From JBCBSZ01 sp039818945 (GTDB taxonomy: Bacteria > Actinomycetota > Acidimicrobiia > Acidimicrobiales > Poriferisodalaceae), in NCBI GenBank assembly GCA_039818945.1, contig JBCBSZ010000017.1, forward strand, positions 13,969 to 77,968: a stretch of 64,000 bases of DNA, in the 5' to 3' direction. Positions 39,776 through 47,877 of this stretch are shown in pieces. The position numbers and the translations under genes were made by a program. The notes beneath the pieces were generated by a model that searched no databases, was not told the origin of the DNA, and worked only from the letters and a program-made list of their open reading frames with translations. Position 1 is the first letter of the stretch; every line of letters starts with the position of its first letter.

Positions 39776-40446
39776 CGTTCGGCGACCGCGCGCAGCTCGT
39801 CGTCGGGATCCACCACGACTCGCTCACCGACCAGTGCGAGGAGCGGCAGATCCGAGGACGAGTCGGTGTAGAGCAGCGCGTGGCCGAGGTCGACGTCGCC
39901 CAGCTCGGCTCGGAGCCGGACGATCTTGCCCACGCCGTGGCAGAAGGGGCCGTCGAGGCGGCCCGTGCAGCGACCGTCGACGATCTCGCCCCGCGTGCCG
40001 ATGCCCCGTTCGGCGCCGAGCTCGCGGGCGAGGCGGTCGACGAGCTCGTGCGGGCTCGCCGAGAGCACGATGCACCGCTCGCCACGGGCGAGGTGCTGTT
40101 GCAGCGCTGCGGCGATCGTCGGCCGCAGCCGAGGAAGGAGCCGCTCGATGCTCTCGTCGACGACCTCCAACAGCTCGTCGACGCTGCGACCCTCGATGGC
40201 ACCCAGCACGGCGTCGCGGGCGTAGGCCACCAGCGCGCCGGACTCGCCATGGCGGGCGTAGCGGGCGTTGCGGACCAGGCCCGTCAGCACCTTGAGGGGG
40301 CTGAGGAGCCGCCGGCGCAGGGCGACCCGCGCGACCGTCGCCAGGCTGGAGTCGGCGAGCAGGGTGCGGTCGAGGTCGAAGATGACCAGATCGCGGCGAG
40401 CGGTGCCCGTGGCGCCACCCGAGGGGGAACCCAGTGCGTGCTGCAT
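39751..40446 (-). CDS. HAD-IB family hydrolase (SerB-like phosphatase)
   Basis: 231 residues from ATG 40446. DLVIFDLDRTLL gives nucleophile D24 and acid/base D26; IVLSASPHELVDRLA is motif II; GKIVRL carries the motif III lysine; YTDSSSDLPLLALVG is motif IV. This combination fits HAD-IB phosphatases related to SerB and to domains fused to acyltransferases in lipid synthesis. An alternative ATG at 40485 adds MPLVHDRDARWGP; a 12-bp palindrome TCACGATCGTGA (40463-40474) lies in that stretch, which favours the shorter start. Confidence 0.85.
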   Translation of the reverse strand: MQHALGSPSGGATGTARRDLVIFDLDRTLLADSSLATVARVALRRRLLSPLKVLTGLVRNARYARHGESGALVAYARDAVLGAIEGRSVDELLEVVDESIERLLPRLRPTIAAALQQHLARGERCIVLSASPHELVDRLARELGAERGIGTRGEIVDGRCTGRLDGPFCHGVGKIVRLRAELGDVDLGHALLYTDSSSDLPLLALVGERVVVDPDDELRAVAERQGWPITS

Positions 40447-40527
40447 CGGTCCCCAGCGTGCATCACGATCGTGAACGAGCGGCATCGCCCCGATGACCTG
40501 CTCCGATCGGCCCGACGAACGACCGAC

Positions 40528-40542
40528 GGGCCGCTCGGGCCC
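40528..40542 (-). repeat. Post-stop hairpin repeat, copy 4 (core)
   Basis: GGGCCCGAGCGGCCC on the minus strand; its first G is the last base of the TAG stop of the CoA hydrolase gene. The 12-bp tail seen in the full-length copies is not preserved. Confidence 0.65.
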
Positions 40543-41822
40543 TAGATGAACCCGAGCTGCTGGGCTTCCGACCGGAGCTGGTCGCGGTGGTCGGGATGGG
40601 CGATCGCGATCAGCCGCCGGGCGCGCTCCCGCACCGATCGGCCTCGGAGCTCGGCGACGCCCCACTCGGTCACGACCTTGTCGACGATGTTCTTGTTCGT
40701 CGTCACGATCGAACCCTGGCTGAGCTGCGAGCGGATGCGGGACACCGAACCGTCACGCGTCGCCGAGTGCAGGACGATGAAGCCCTGCCCGCCGTCGGAG
40801 AACATGGCGCCGCGGGCGAAGTCGGCCTGACCGCCACTGCCGGAGTAGAGCTGGCCCGACAGCGTCTCGCTGGCGCACTGCCCGAGCAGATCGACCTCCA
40901 TCGTGGCGTTGATCGACACGAAACCCGGCTCGCGACCGATCCGCCGCGGGTCGTTCACGTAGTCGACCGGCCAGAACTCCGCCGCCGGGTTCTCGTCCAC
41001 GAAGTCGTAGACCGCCTGCGAGCCGAGCGCGAACGTGCAGACGATCGTGTTGCGGTTCATGCGCTTGTGTGTCCCGGTGAGGACCCCGCGATGCACCAGA
41101 TCGACCGCACCGTCGGAGAGCAGCTCGGTGTGCAGGCCCAGGTCGCGGTGGCCGCGCAGCTCCTCGAGGGTCGCGTCGGGGATGGCGCCGATGCCGGCCT
41201 GGATCGTGGCCCTGTCGGGGATCCGCTCGGCGATGAGCGCGGCGATGCGGCGGTCGATGTCGGTCATCGGTGCGGGATCGATCTGGACGAGCGGCCAGTC
41301 CGACTCGATCCAGCCGGCGATCTGCGTCACGTGCACCTGGTTCCGGCCGAAGGTCCGGGGCACCTTCGGGTTGGCCTCGAGGAAGAACGGCACGTTGCCG
41401 ATGAAGGACGCCACGTAGTCCGCGCACGGACCCAGCGAGAAGTACCCGTGCTCGTCGGGCATCGACGACGCCGCCAGGACGATGTCGGGATCGGAGCGGG
41501 CCATCAGCTCGGGGACGTCGGAGAAGTTGCCGGGGACGACGTCGCAGTGACCGGCGGCGAACGACCGGCGGGTGAGGTGGCTGAGGAAGTAGGCGACGTG
41601 GCGCAGGTGGCCCTCGGCCTCGCCGTGCAGGTACGGGCGGTCCCGCAGGGCGTGCATCTGGTGGATGCGGACGTCGCTCAGCTGCTCGGCGTTCGCCTCG
41701 AGGGTGTCCATGAGCCGGACCGGTTCGCCGTTGGCGATCGGGATGACGATGTCGGCTCGCTCGGGTATGTGCGCGAGCACCGAGAGAGGATCATCCCGAT
41801 GGGCATTGCGACGCAGAGACAT
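40542..41822 (-). CDS. Acetyl-CoA hydrolase/transferase family (4-hydroxybutyrate CoA-transferase-like)
   Basis: 426 residues. Family landmarks: CDVVPGNFSDVPELM, DIVLAASSMPDEHGYFSLG, LGLHTELLSDGAVDLV, SINATMEVDLLGQ and YSGSGGQADFARGA. The family moves CoA from acetyl-CoA to another carboxylate such as 4-hydroxybutyrate, or hydrolyses it. Start ATG 41822 overlaps the 3' end of the EamA gene by 32 nt. Its TAG stop is fused to a copy of the hairpin repeat. Confidence 0.88.
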   Translation of the reverse strand: MSLRRNAHRDDPLSVLAHIPERADIVIPIANGEPVRLMDTLEANAEQLSDVRIHQMHALRDRPYLHGEAEGHLRHVAYFLSHLTRRSFAAGHCDVVPGNFSDVPELMARSDPDIVLAASSMPDEHGYFSLGPCADYVASFIGNVPFFLEANPKVPRTFGRNQVHVTQIAGWIESDWPLVQIDPAPMTDIDRRIAALIAERIPDRATIQAGIGAIPDATLEELRGHRDLGLHTELLSDGAVDLVHRGVLTGTHKRMNRNTIVCTFALGSQAVYDFVDENPAAEFWPVDYVNDPRRIGREPGFVSINATMEVDLLGQCASETLSGQLYSGSGGQADFARGAMFSDGGQGFIVLHSATRDGSVSRIRSQLSQGSIVTTNKNIVDKVVTEWGVAELRGRSVRERARRLIAIAHPDHRDQLRSEAQQLGFI

Positions 41823-42738
41823 CGACTCGGTTCGCTCCTGGGCGCGGGGGGAGTGCCACGCTCACTGTACGACGCTCCCGGCCCCACTTGAGTGAGCCCT
41901 GCTGCTGCGTCGACCACACCGCTCCGAGCACGATCACGACGCCCGCGAGCTGCCCGATCGTCAGTGTCTGACCCAGCACGAGCCAGCCCGAGATCGCCGC
42001 GACGACCGGGCTCAAGAGGCCCAGGAACACGACCTGTGAGACCGGCAGCGCGGCGATGCCTCGGAACCACAGCGCGTACGCCACCGCGGTCCCCACGGTC
42101 GCCAGCCAGACGAACCCGGCGACGTTCGCCGCGGTCGGCGACGGGGGCGCGCCCTCGACGAGCAGCGCGATCGGGACGAGCACGAGCCCGCCGGCGAGGA
42201 GCTGCCACCCGGTGAAGGCCAGGAGGGGGACCGGTGCGCCCCACCGCTTGGTCAACACGACACCGCTCGCCATCGCCACCGCGCCGCCGAGGCCGGCGAG
42301 GACCCCGACGCCGTCGAGCTGCGCGTCGGCGCGGAGCACGAGCAGGGCGACACCCGCCACGCCGGCGATGCCGGCGAGGACCGTCGTCGTCCGCACCCGC
42401 TCGCCCAGCACGGCCGCCGCCAGGCCGGCGGCGACGAGCGGCTGGACGGCGCCGAGGGTGGCGGCGACGCCGCCGGGGAGCCGGAAGGCCGCCAGGAACA
42501 GCAGCGGGAAGAAGGCGCCGATGTTCAGCGTGCCCAGCACCAGCGCTCGACCCCACCAGGCCCCCGTGGGCCGGAGTCGGGTGAGCGCGACCAGCGCGAG
42601 ACCGGCGGGCAGGGCGCGGAGGGTGGCGGCCAGCAGTGGCCGGTCGGCCGGGAGCAGCTCGCTCGCGACCAGGTAGGTGGTGCCCCACGTGATCGGGGCC
42701 AGCGCGGTCAGGGCCAGGGTTCGGTGGGGTGAGGTCAC
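41791..42738 (-). CDS. EamA/DMT-superfamily transporter
   Basis: 315 residues with about ten hydrophobic segments in two EamA repeats (ALTALAPITWGTTYLVASELLPADRP is split as ALTALAPITWGTTYLVASE and LLPADRP; the second repeat begins near GVVLTKRWG). Inner-membrane exporter of small metabolites or amino acids; cargo unknown. The last ~35 residues are a polar cytoplasmic tail. GTG 42738 lies next to two MarR-type operators shared with the divergent MarR gene, so it is probably repressed by that protein and induced by a small aromatic or toxic ligand. Confidence 0.9.
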   Translation of the reverse strand: MTSPHRTLALTALAPITWGTTYLVASELLPADRPLLAATLRALPAGLALVALTRLRPTGAWWGRALVLGTLNIGAFFPLLFLAAFRLPGGVAATLGAVQPLVAAGLAAAVLGERVRTTTVLAGIAGVAGVALLVLRADAQLDGVGVLAGLGGAVAMASGVVLTKRWGAPVPLLAFTGWQLLAGGLVLVPIALLVEGAPPSPTAANVAGFVWLATVGTAVAYALWFRGIAALPVSQVVFLGLLSPVVAAISGWLVLGQTLTIGQLAGVVIVLGAVWSTQQQGSLKWGRERRTVSVALPPRPGANRVDVSASQCPSG

Positions 42739-42751
42739 GTCGGTGCTCTTT

Positions 42752-42798
42752 TCTCTCGATATCAAGATATCTCTATCTCTCTCGATGTCAAGAGATCC
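42752..42798. promoter_or_regulatory. Two tandem MarR-type operators in the EamA/MarR divergent region
   Basis: TCTCTCGATATCAAGATATC (42752-42771) and TCTCTCGATGTCAAGAGATC (42778-42797) are near-identical direct repeats 26 nt apart, each built around a CTTGATATCAAG-like palindrome. The second ends 3 nt before the MarR -10 element. The region is AT-rich against its surroundings. Confidence 0.75.
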
Positions 42799-42800
42799 CG

Positions 42801-42806
42801 TATGCT
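42801..42806 (+). promoter_or_regulatory. Predicted leaderless -10 element of the MarR gene
   Basis: TATGCT, 7 nt before ATG 42814. The upstream in-frame ATG at 42802 lies inside the hexamer. Confidence 0.55.
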
Positions 42807-42813
42807 GCGCGGG

Positions 42814-43317
42814 ATGAGCGACGAACGGCACGTCGACCGGGTCGATGTCATCGTCGGGCAGTGGCGCCGCGAGCGCCCCGACCTCGACCTGGGCGGCATG
42901 GAGGTCATCGGGCGCATCGCCCGACTCGACCGGGCGTTGCGGCCGCGGCTCCGGGCGGTCTTCGCCGAGCACGGGCTGGAGGACTGGGAGTTCGATGTCC
43001 TGGCCACGCTGCGCCGATCGGGTCCACCACACCGCCTGAGCGCCGGTGGCCTCCTGGCGTCGATGATGATCACCTCCGGGACGCTCACCAACCGACTCGA
43101 CCGACTCGAGGACCGCGGGCTGATCCGGCGGGAGAACGATCCCGACGACGGACGGGTCGTCCTCGTCGCGCTGACCGACGCGGGCTACGAGGTCGTCGAC
43201 GCCGCGGTGACCGACCACGCCGCCAACGAGCTCGCGCTGGTGTCGGCGCTGTCGTCCGACCGACGACGAGAGCTGGTCGAGCTGCTGCGGGATCTCAGCT
43301 CGTCGTTGGAGCCCTGA
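42814..43317 (+). CDS. MarR-family transcriptional regulator
   Basis: 167 residues from ATG 42814. Winged helix-turn-helix: LEDWEFDVLATLRRSGPPHR, MMITSGTLTNRLDRLEDRGL (recognition helix) and RENDPDDGRVVLVALTDAG (wing). Likely a dimer binding the two tandem operators in its own promoter region and repressing itself and the divergent EamA exporter. The 3' end overlaps the Nudix gene by 23 bp. Confidence 0.93.
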   Translation: MSDERHVDRVDVIVGQWRRERPDLDLGGMEVIGRIARLDRALRPRLRAVFAEHGLEDWEFDVLATLRRSGPPHRLSAGGLLASMMITSGTLTNRLDRLEDRGLIRRENDPDDGRVVLVALTDAGYEVVDAAVTDHAANELALVSALSSDRRRELVELLRDLSSSLEP

Positions 43318-43858
43318 GCAGCTCGCCGACCCGCCGCAGCGACTCCTTGACGTTCGCCGCGACCGTCAGCTCGATCGCCGCGTCGACCGAGAGCCAGCGC
43401 ACCTCGGCCCCCTCGTGCTCGGCCCGGGCACGATTCGGCTCGTCGGTGGCGAGGACGTAGCGCAGGTCGGCGTGCTCGTGCGCCGGCTCTCGCTCGTTGG
43501 CCGGCACGGGCACGATCGCCACGTGGACGAGCCGCGCGTCCGGCCACGGTCGGAGGTCGTCGAGCCCGGTCTCCTCGGTCGCTTCGCGCCGCGCGACGTC
43601 GAGCGGGTGCTCCTCCCCCGGGTCACCGTGCCCACCGACCTGGATCCACGCCTGCTGTCGGTCGTGCCATCGCAGGAGCACCCGCCGGGTCGGCGGGTGG
43701 ACGACGAAGGCCGAGCCGGTCACGTGCAGCGGCGTCGACCGATCCCAGATCTCGTCCCAACCGGCCGCCGCGGCGGCGAGCGATCGGAGTCGCTCGACGT
43801 CGGCCCGCTCGCGGTCGTTGCGCGCGGGCGCGTCGGTGAGCACCTCGATGAGGGGCAC
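43295..43858 (-). CDS. Nudix hydrolase
   Basis: 187 residues. Nudix box GHGDPGEEHPLDVARREATE followed by ETGLDD fits GX5EX7REUXEEXGU, with metal ligands in REATEE. N-terminal ~45 residues are a helical extension ending in the strand HVTGSAFVVHP. Hydrolyses a nucleoside diphosphate linked to another moiety; substrate unknown. GTG 43858 lies 16 nt after the TrpB2 stop, so it is the last gene of a DUF35/thiolase/TrpB2/Nudix operon. Confidence 0.9.
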   Translation of the reverse strand: MPLIEVLTDAPARNDRERADVERLRSLAAAAAGWDEIWDRSTPLHVTGSAFVVHPPTRRVLLRWHDRQQAWIQVGGHGDPGEEHPLDVARREATEETGLDDLRPWPDARLVHVAIVPVPANEREPAHEHADLRYVLATDEPNRARAEHEGAEVRWLSVDAAIELTVAANVKESLRRVGELLRAPTTS

Positions 43859-43874
43859 GGGCGGGGCGGTGCGG

Positions 43875-45242
43875 TCAGGCCAGCTGGGGGAGCCGGCTGA
43901 GCGCGTCCTGGACCTTGTCCTCGGGGTAGTCGTAGTCCGTGATGTCCTCGTCGAGGTACCGCTGGTAGGCGGCCAGGTCGAGGTGGCCGTGGCCGCACAG
44001 GGCGGTGAGGATGACCTTCTCCTCGCCACTTTCCTTGCACGCCATCGCCTCGTCGATCGCCGCGGCGATCGCGTGGGTGGGCTCGGGGGCGGGGACGATG
44101 CCCTCGGTCCGAGCGAAGCGGACGCCGGCGGCGAAGCAGTCGCTCTGGTGCTTGCTGACCGCATCCATGAGGCCGAGCTCGTACACGTGGCTGATCAGCG
44201 GCGACATCCCGTGGTAGCGGAGGCCACCGGCATGGATCGGGTCGGGGATGAAGTCGTGCCCCAAGGTGTGCATCTTCATGAGCGGCGTCATGCCCGCGGT
44301 GTCGCCGAAGTCGTAGGCGTAGGTGCCCTTGGTCAGCGACGGGCAGGCCGCCGGCTCCACGGCCCGGATCGTCGGCGAGATCTTGCCGGCCAGCTTCTCG
44401 CGCAGGAACGGGAAGGCGAGGCCGGCGAAGTTGGAACCGCCGCCGGTGCAGCCGACGATGACGTCGGGCGTCTCGCCGACCTTCGCCAGCTGGAGCAGCG
44501 CCTCCTCGCCGATCACGGTCTGGTGCATGAGGACGTGGTTGAGCACCGAGCCGAGGGCGTAGCGGATCTCGGGATCCTGCGCGGCGACCTCGACCGCCTC
44601 GCTGATGGCGATGCCGAGGCTGCCCGGGGAGTCCGGATCGGCGGCGAGGATGGCCTGGCCGGCCTGGGTCAGCGGCGACGGGCTCGGGTGCACCGTGGCG
44701 CCGTAGATCTCCATCATCGCCTTGCGGTACGGCTTCTGGTCGTAGCTGGCCCGGACCTGCCACACCTCGCACTCGATGCCGAACATCTGGGAGGCGAAGG
44801 CGAGGGCGGTGCCCCACTGGCCGGCGCCGGTCTCGGTGGTGAGCTTCTTCACGCCCTCCTTGGCGTTGTAGAAGGCCTGCGGCACCGAGGTGTTGGGCTT
44901 GTGCGAGCCGGCCGGGCTGACGCCCTCGTACTTGTAGTAGATCCGGGCCGGCGTCCCGAGGGCCCGCTCGAGGCGGTGTGCCCGGAACAGCGGCGAGGGC
45001 CGCCACAGCCGGTAGATGTCGAGCACCTCGCCCGGGATGTCGATGAACCGCTCCGGCGACATCTCCTGCTCGAGGAGCCCCATCGGGAACAGCGGGGCGA
45101 AGTCGTCCGGGCCGGCCGGCTCGTGGGTCCCCGGGTGCAGTGGCGGGGGCGGCGGCGCGGGCAGGTCGGGGATGAGGTTGTACCAGGTGGTCGGCTGATC
45201 GGACTCGTCGAGGAGGATCTTCGTCGGGACGTCGGCTGGCAT
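43875..45242 (-). CDS. trpB2: TrpB-like PLP enzyme (TrpB2 group)
   Basis: 455 residues, longer than standalone TrpB1 (~400). PLP lysine K115 in AGSHKPNTS, ETGAGQWGTALAF, and phosphate loop GCTGGGSNFAGLAF. TrpB2 enzymes make tryptophan from serine and indole without a TrpA partner, or act as related beta-replacement enzymes; no trpA or other trp gene is in the window. It lies 7 nt after the thiolase-like gene in the same operon, an association that suggests a role other than plain tryptophan synthesis. Confidence 0.9.
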   Translation of the reverse strand: MPADVPTKILLDESDQPTTWYNLIPDLPAPPPPPLHPGTHEPAGPDDFAPLFPMGLLEQEMSPERFIDIPGEVLDIYRLWRPSPLFRAHRLERALGTPARIYYKYEGVSPAGSHKPNTSVPQAFYNAKEGVKKLTTETGAGQWGTALAFASQMFGIECEVWQVRASYDQKPYRKAMMEIYGATVHPSPSPLTQAGQAILAADPDSPGSLGIAISEAVEVAAQDPEIRYALGSVLNHVLMHQTVIGEEALLQLAKVGETPDVIVGCTGGGSNFAGLAFPFLREKLAGKISPTIRAVEPAACPSLTKGTYAYDFGDTAGMTPLMKMHTLGHDFIPDPIHAGGLRYHGMSPLISHVYELGLMDAVSKHQSDCFAAGVRFARTEGIVPAPEPTHAIAAAIDEAMACKESGEEKVILTALCGHGHLDLAAYQRYLDEDITDYDYPEDKVQDALSRLPQLA

Positions 45243-45249
45243 GGCTCCC

Positions 45250-46398
45250 CTACTTGCTCAGGATCGTGACGGCGCTGAGGCCGGGAGCACCATAGACGTG
45301 CGTGTAGCCGACCTGGGGGTCGTTGGGGACCTGACGTTCGCCGGCCCGCCCCTGGAGCTGGAGCACGTTCTCGTAGACCTGACGCAGACCGGACGCGCCG
45401 ATGGGCTCGCCGTTGGCGATGCAGCCCCCGTCGGTGTTGATCGGGAGCTGGCCGTCGATCTCGGTCGCCCCGGTCTGGATGAGCTCCTCCTGCTCGCCGT
45501 CGGCGCACAGGAGGTTCTCGGACATGTGCATCACCTCGGCACCGGCCTCGGTGTCCTGGATCTGGGCGATGTCCACGTCGCCCGGCTCGATGCCCGCCTG
45601 CTCGTAGGCGGCGCGCGCCGCGTCGACGGTGGGCGCGTCGGTGCGGTCGATCGCCAGGGACGGATTGAAGACCTCGAAGGTGCCGTAGCGGCGGGTGCGG
45701 ACGGTGGCCGCCTTCACGAAGATCGGCGTGTCGGTGTACTCGTGGGCTCGGTCGGCCCGGCACAGCACGAGCGCCACGCCGCCCTCGCCCGGCGAACAGA
45801 ACATGTACTGGGTCAGCGGGTGACTGAGCATCGGCGCCTCGAGGATCTCCTCCTCGCTGAAGGGCTTGCGCCGCCAGGCGTTGGGGTTCTTCTCGCCGTT
45901 GCGGAACGCCTTGGCCGACACCTTGGCCAGCGTCGAGTGCGAGATGTCGTGGTCGTGCATGTACCGCTGGATCTTCATGCCGAAGAACTGGGTCGTCAGC
46001 ATCATCCCGGTGTCGCCGTACCAGTCGCCGATGCCCCAGTCCCCCGGCTTCGGGTCGAAGGCGCCGCGGGGATGCTTGTCGAACCCGACGGCCATGCCGA
46101 CGTCGAAGGCGCCGCTCTTGATGGCGTTGACCGCCGAGATCAGCGCGCTGCCGCCGGTGGCGCAGCCGTTCACGACGTTGATGAACGGCAGCCCGGACAG
46201 CCCGAGGTTGTTGACCATGATGTCGGCCTGGCCGGCGGCGGTGGACCCGCCGAAGGCGAACTCCATGTCCTCCCACTGCGCGCCGGCGTCGGCGAGCGCC
46301 TCGCGGGCGGCATGGGTGCCCTGGTCGAGCCCGGACGCGTCGTGGCGCCCGAACGGATGGATGCCGATGCCCACGATGGCAACGTCGTCACTGGACAT
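45250..46398 (-). CDS. Thiolase-like lipid-transfer protein with altered active site
   Basis: 382 residues. The nucleophile position is kept (C79, NGCATGGS). The two histidine motifs are not: HDAT reads QDTE (IAQIQDTEAG), and GHPxGATG reads GEPIGASG (E331). Such thiolase-fold proteins paired with a DUF35 OB-fold partner include Ltp2-type retro-aldolases of steroid side-chain breakdown, so C-C cleavage of a beta-hydroxyacyl-CoA is a plausible activity. The DUF35 gene is immediately upstream (2-nt gap), TrpB2 downstream (7-nt gap). ATG 46398. Confidence 0.85.
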   Translation of the reverse strand: MSSDDVAIVGIGIHPFGRHDASGLDQGTHAAREALADAGAQWEDMEFAFGGSTAAGQADIMVNNLGLSGLPFINVVNGCATGGSALISAVNAIKSGAFDVGMAVGFDKHPRGAFDPKPGDWGIGDWYGDTGMMLTTQFFGMKIQRYMHDHDISHSTLAKVSAKAFRNGEKNPNAWRRKPFSEEEILEAPMLSHPLTQYMFCSPGEGGVALVLCRADRAHEYTDTPIFVKAATVRTRRYGTFEVFNPSLAIDRTDAPTVDAARAAYEQAGIEPGDVDIAQIQDTEAGAEVMHMSENLLCADGEQEELIQTGATEIDGQLPINTDGGCIANGEPIGASGLRQVYENVLQLQGRAGERQVPNDPQVGYTHVYGAPGLSAVTILSK

Positions 46399-46400
46399 GC

Positions 46401-46832
46401 TCAGCCCTCCCCGGCCGGTGCGAACGCGAAGGTCACCACGGTGTCCCCCGCCTCGTTCTCCATGAACGGCACGATCGCCAGCTCCATCGGCATGCCGATC
46501 TGCAGCTGGTCCGGATCGGCCACCGTCAACCTCGACTCGACCTTCACCTGGCCCGGGAGCTCGACGTATCCGACGCCGTACGGCTCGAACGTCGCCGGGG
46601 TCTCGACCTTCGCGTACGGGGGAGACTTGGGTGGGAAGCCCTGGATCGTCCACGACCAGAGCGTCCCGCGGGGCTCCAGCTCGATCGTCTCCATGTCGGT
46701 GCTCGCGCAGCTCGAGCACGAGGTCGCCTGCGGGAAGGTCGCCTCGCCGCAGGACAGGCAGCGGGACCCGAGCAGACGGGGCGACTCGGAAGGCCAGGTG
46801 AACAGCCCGTCGTCGATCGGTACCTCTGCCAC
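46401..46832 (-). CDS. DUF35 zinc-ribbon/OB-fold acyl-CoA-binding protein
   Basis: 143 residues from GTG 46832. Zinc ribbon with C25, C28, C39 and C42 (RCLSCGE, SCSSC), then the OB-fold core (GTLWSWTIQGFPPKSPPY, YGVGYVELPG, LQIGMPMEL). DUF35 proteins bind acyl-CoA and partner thiolase-fold enzymes; the adjacent thiolase-like gene is the obvious partner. First gene of its operon; its leader region holds a 12-bp-stem hairpin ending 34 nt before the start. Confidence 0.92.
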   Translation of the reverse strand: MAEVPIDDGLFTWPSESPRLLGSRCLSCGEATFPQATSCSSCASTDMETIELEPRGTLWSWTIQGFPPKSPPYAKVETPATFEPYGVGYVELPGQVKVESRLTVADPDQLQIGMPMELAIVPFMENEAGDTVVTFAFAPAGEG

Positions 46833-46866
46833 GTCGCTTCCCCTCGCCGTCCTTCGATCGGTGTGT

Positions 46867-46898
46867 GGGGCGGGACACCCCCTCCTGTGTCCCGCCCC
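46867..46898. promoter_or_regulatory. 12-bp perfect inverted repeat between divergent genes
   Basis: GGGGCGGGACAC (46867-46878) and GTGTCCCGCCCC (46887-46898), separated by 8 nt. On the minus strand the loop reads AGGAGGGG and the stem ends 34 nt before GTG 46832. A terminator makes little sense between divergent genes, so an operator or a leader RNA structure is more likely. The rest of the 198-bp gap holds only the SDR promoter. Confidence 0.55.
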
Positions 46899-46998
46899 GC
46901 TGCCTCGACCTCACGTCCCCGATCCGTTCGGCGGGGCGGCGGACGTGACCGATGGCGCACCCATGCTCGCCCACGGGCAGGTCGGAGGGCCAAACGGC

Positions 46999-47004
46999 TA
47001 CGGT
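46999..47004 (+). promoter_or_regulatory. Predicted -10 element of the 47031 SDR gene
   Basis: TACGGT, giving a leader of about 20 nt with AGGAGG at 47019-47024, 6 nt before GTG 47031. Confidence 0.45.
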
Positions 47005-47030
47005 CGCCACGCCTGCCGAGGAGGACCTCC

Positions 47031-47831
47031 GTGCCGATCGACGACCTCACCGAACGCCCGCTTGCCGACCTCGTGTCGTTGTCGGGCAGACGAGCGGTCG
47101 TCACCGGCGGGGCGCGCGGCATCGGCGCCGCGATCTGCCGCCGCCTCGCCGAGGCCGGCGCCGCGGTCGCCGTGGCCGACCTCGACGTGATCGCCGCCAC
47201 CGCGACCGCCGGGGATCTGGCGAACCGGTACGGCGTGACGGCGGTCGGGCTCACCGTCGACGTCGGGTCGGCCGAGTCGATCCGGGCGCTCGCCATCAGC
47301 GCCGAGGCTGCGCTCGGCGGGATCGACGTGTGGGTCAACAACGCCGGGATCTTCCCCACGACCGGCCCGGCGCTCGACGCAGAGGACGACTTCGTCGATC
47401 ACATGCTGCGGGTCAACGTGCGGGGCACGTTCAACGGCGCCAAGGAGGCAGCCCGCCTCATGACCGAGGGTGGGGTCATCGTCAACCTCGCCTCGACGGC
47501 GGCGTTCCGGGCGGCCCCCGGCATCTCGGCCTACGCAGCCTCGAAGGGAGCGGTCCGGCAGCTGACCCAGAACCTCGCCGTCGAGCTCGGGCCGGCGGGA
47601 ATCCGCGTGCTGGCCGTCGCGCCGGGACCGATCGACACACCGGGCGTTCGCGACCAGCTGGCACCGCTGCGCGAGGCCGGCGTCGACGTCGAACGCTCGA
47701 TGGCCATGAACCCGCTCGGCCGGGGCGGCGTCCCTGACGACATCGCCCGGGTGGTGCTGTTCTGCTGCTCGGACCTGTCGATGTTCATGACGGGGAGCAC
47801 GCTGCCGGTCGAGGCGGGCTCGCTCGCCTGA
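47031..47831 (+). CDS. SDR-family oxidoreductase
   Basis: 266 residues. TGGARGIG at 25-32, NNAG at 103-106, catalytic S155, Y168 and K172, and C-terminal FMTGSTLPVEAG. D50 after beta-2 (VAVADLD) favours NAD(H). The final GSLA and VEAG differ from the usual VDGG. Substrate unknown. GTG 47031 has a strong AGGAGG site. It diverges from the DUF35/thiolase/TrpB2 operon. Confidence 0.92.
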   Translation: MPIDDLTERPLADLVSLSGRRAVVTGGARGIGAAICRRLAEAGAAVAVADLDVIAATATAGDLANRYGVTAVGLTVDVGSAESIRALAISAEAALGGIDVWVNNAGIFPTTGPALDAEDDFVDHMLRVNVRGTFNGAKEAARLMTEGGVIVNLASTAAFRAAPGISAYAASKGAVRQLTQNLAVELGPAGIRVLAVAPGPIDTPGVRDQLAPLREAGVDVERSMAMNPLGRGGVPDDIARVVLFCCSDLSMFMTGSTLPVEAGSLA

Positions 47832-47877
47832 TCTCCTCGCCCGCCGGGCTCACCTCCCGGCCGAGTTCTCGGCGAGG

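Noticed and set aside
40463..40474. 12-bp palindrome TCACGATCGTGA as an operator of the HAD gene
   Set aside because: It may simply be coding sequence if the gene starts at 40485; short CG-rich palindromes are frequent here, so it is not listed as a site.
42752..42798. Direct repeats as an integration attachment site
   Set aside because: No integrase or tRNA gene is near; position between divergent MarR and exporter genes fits operators.
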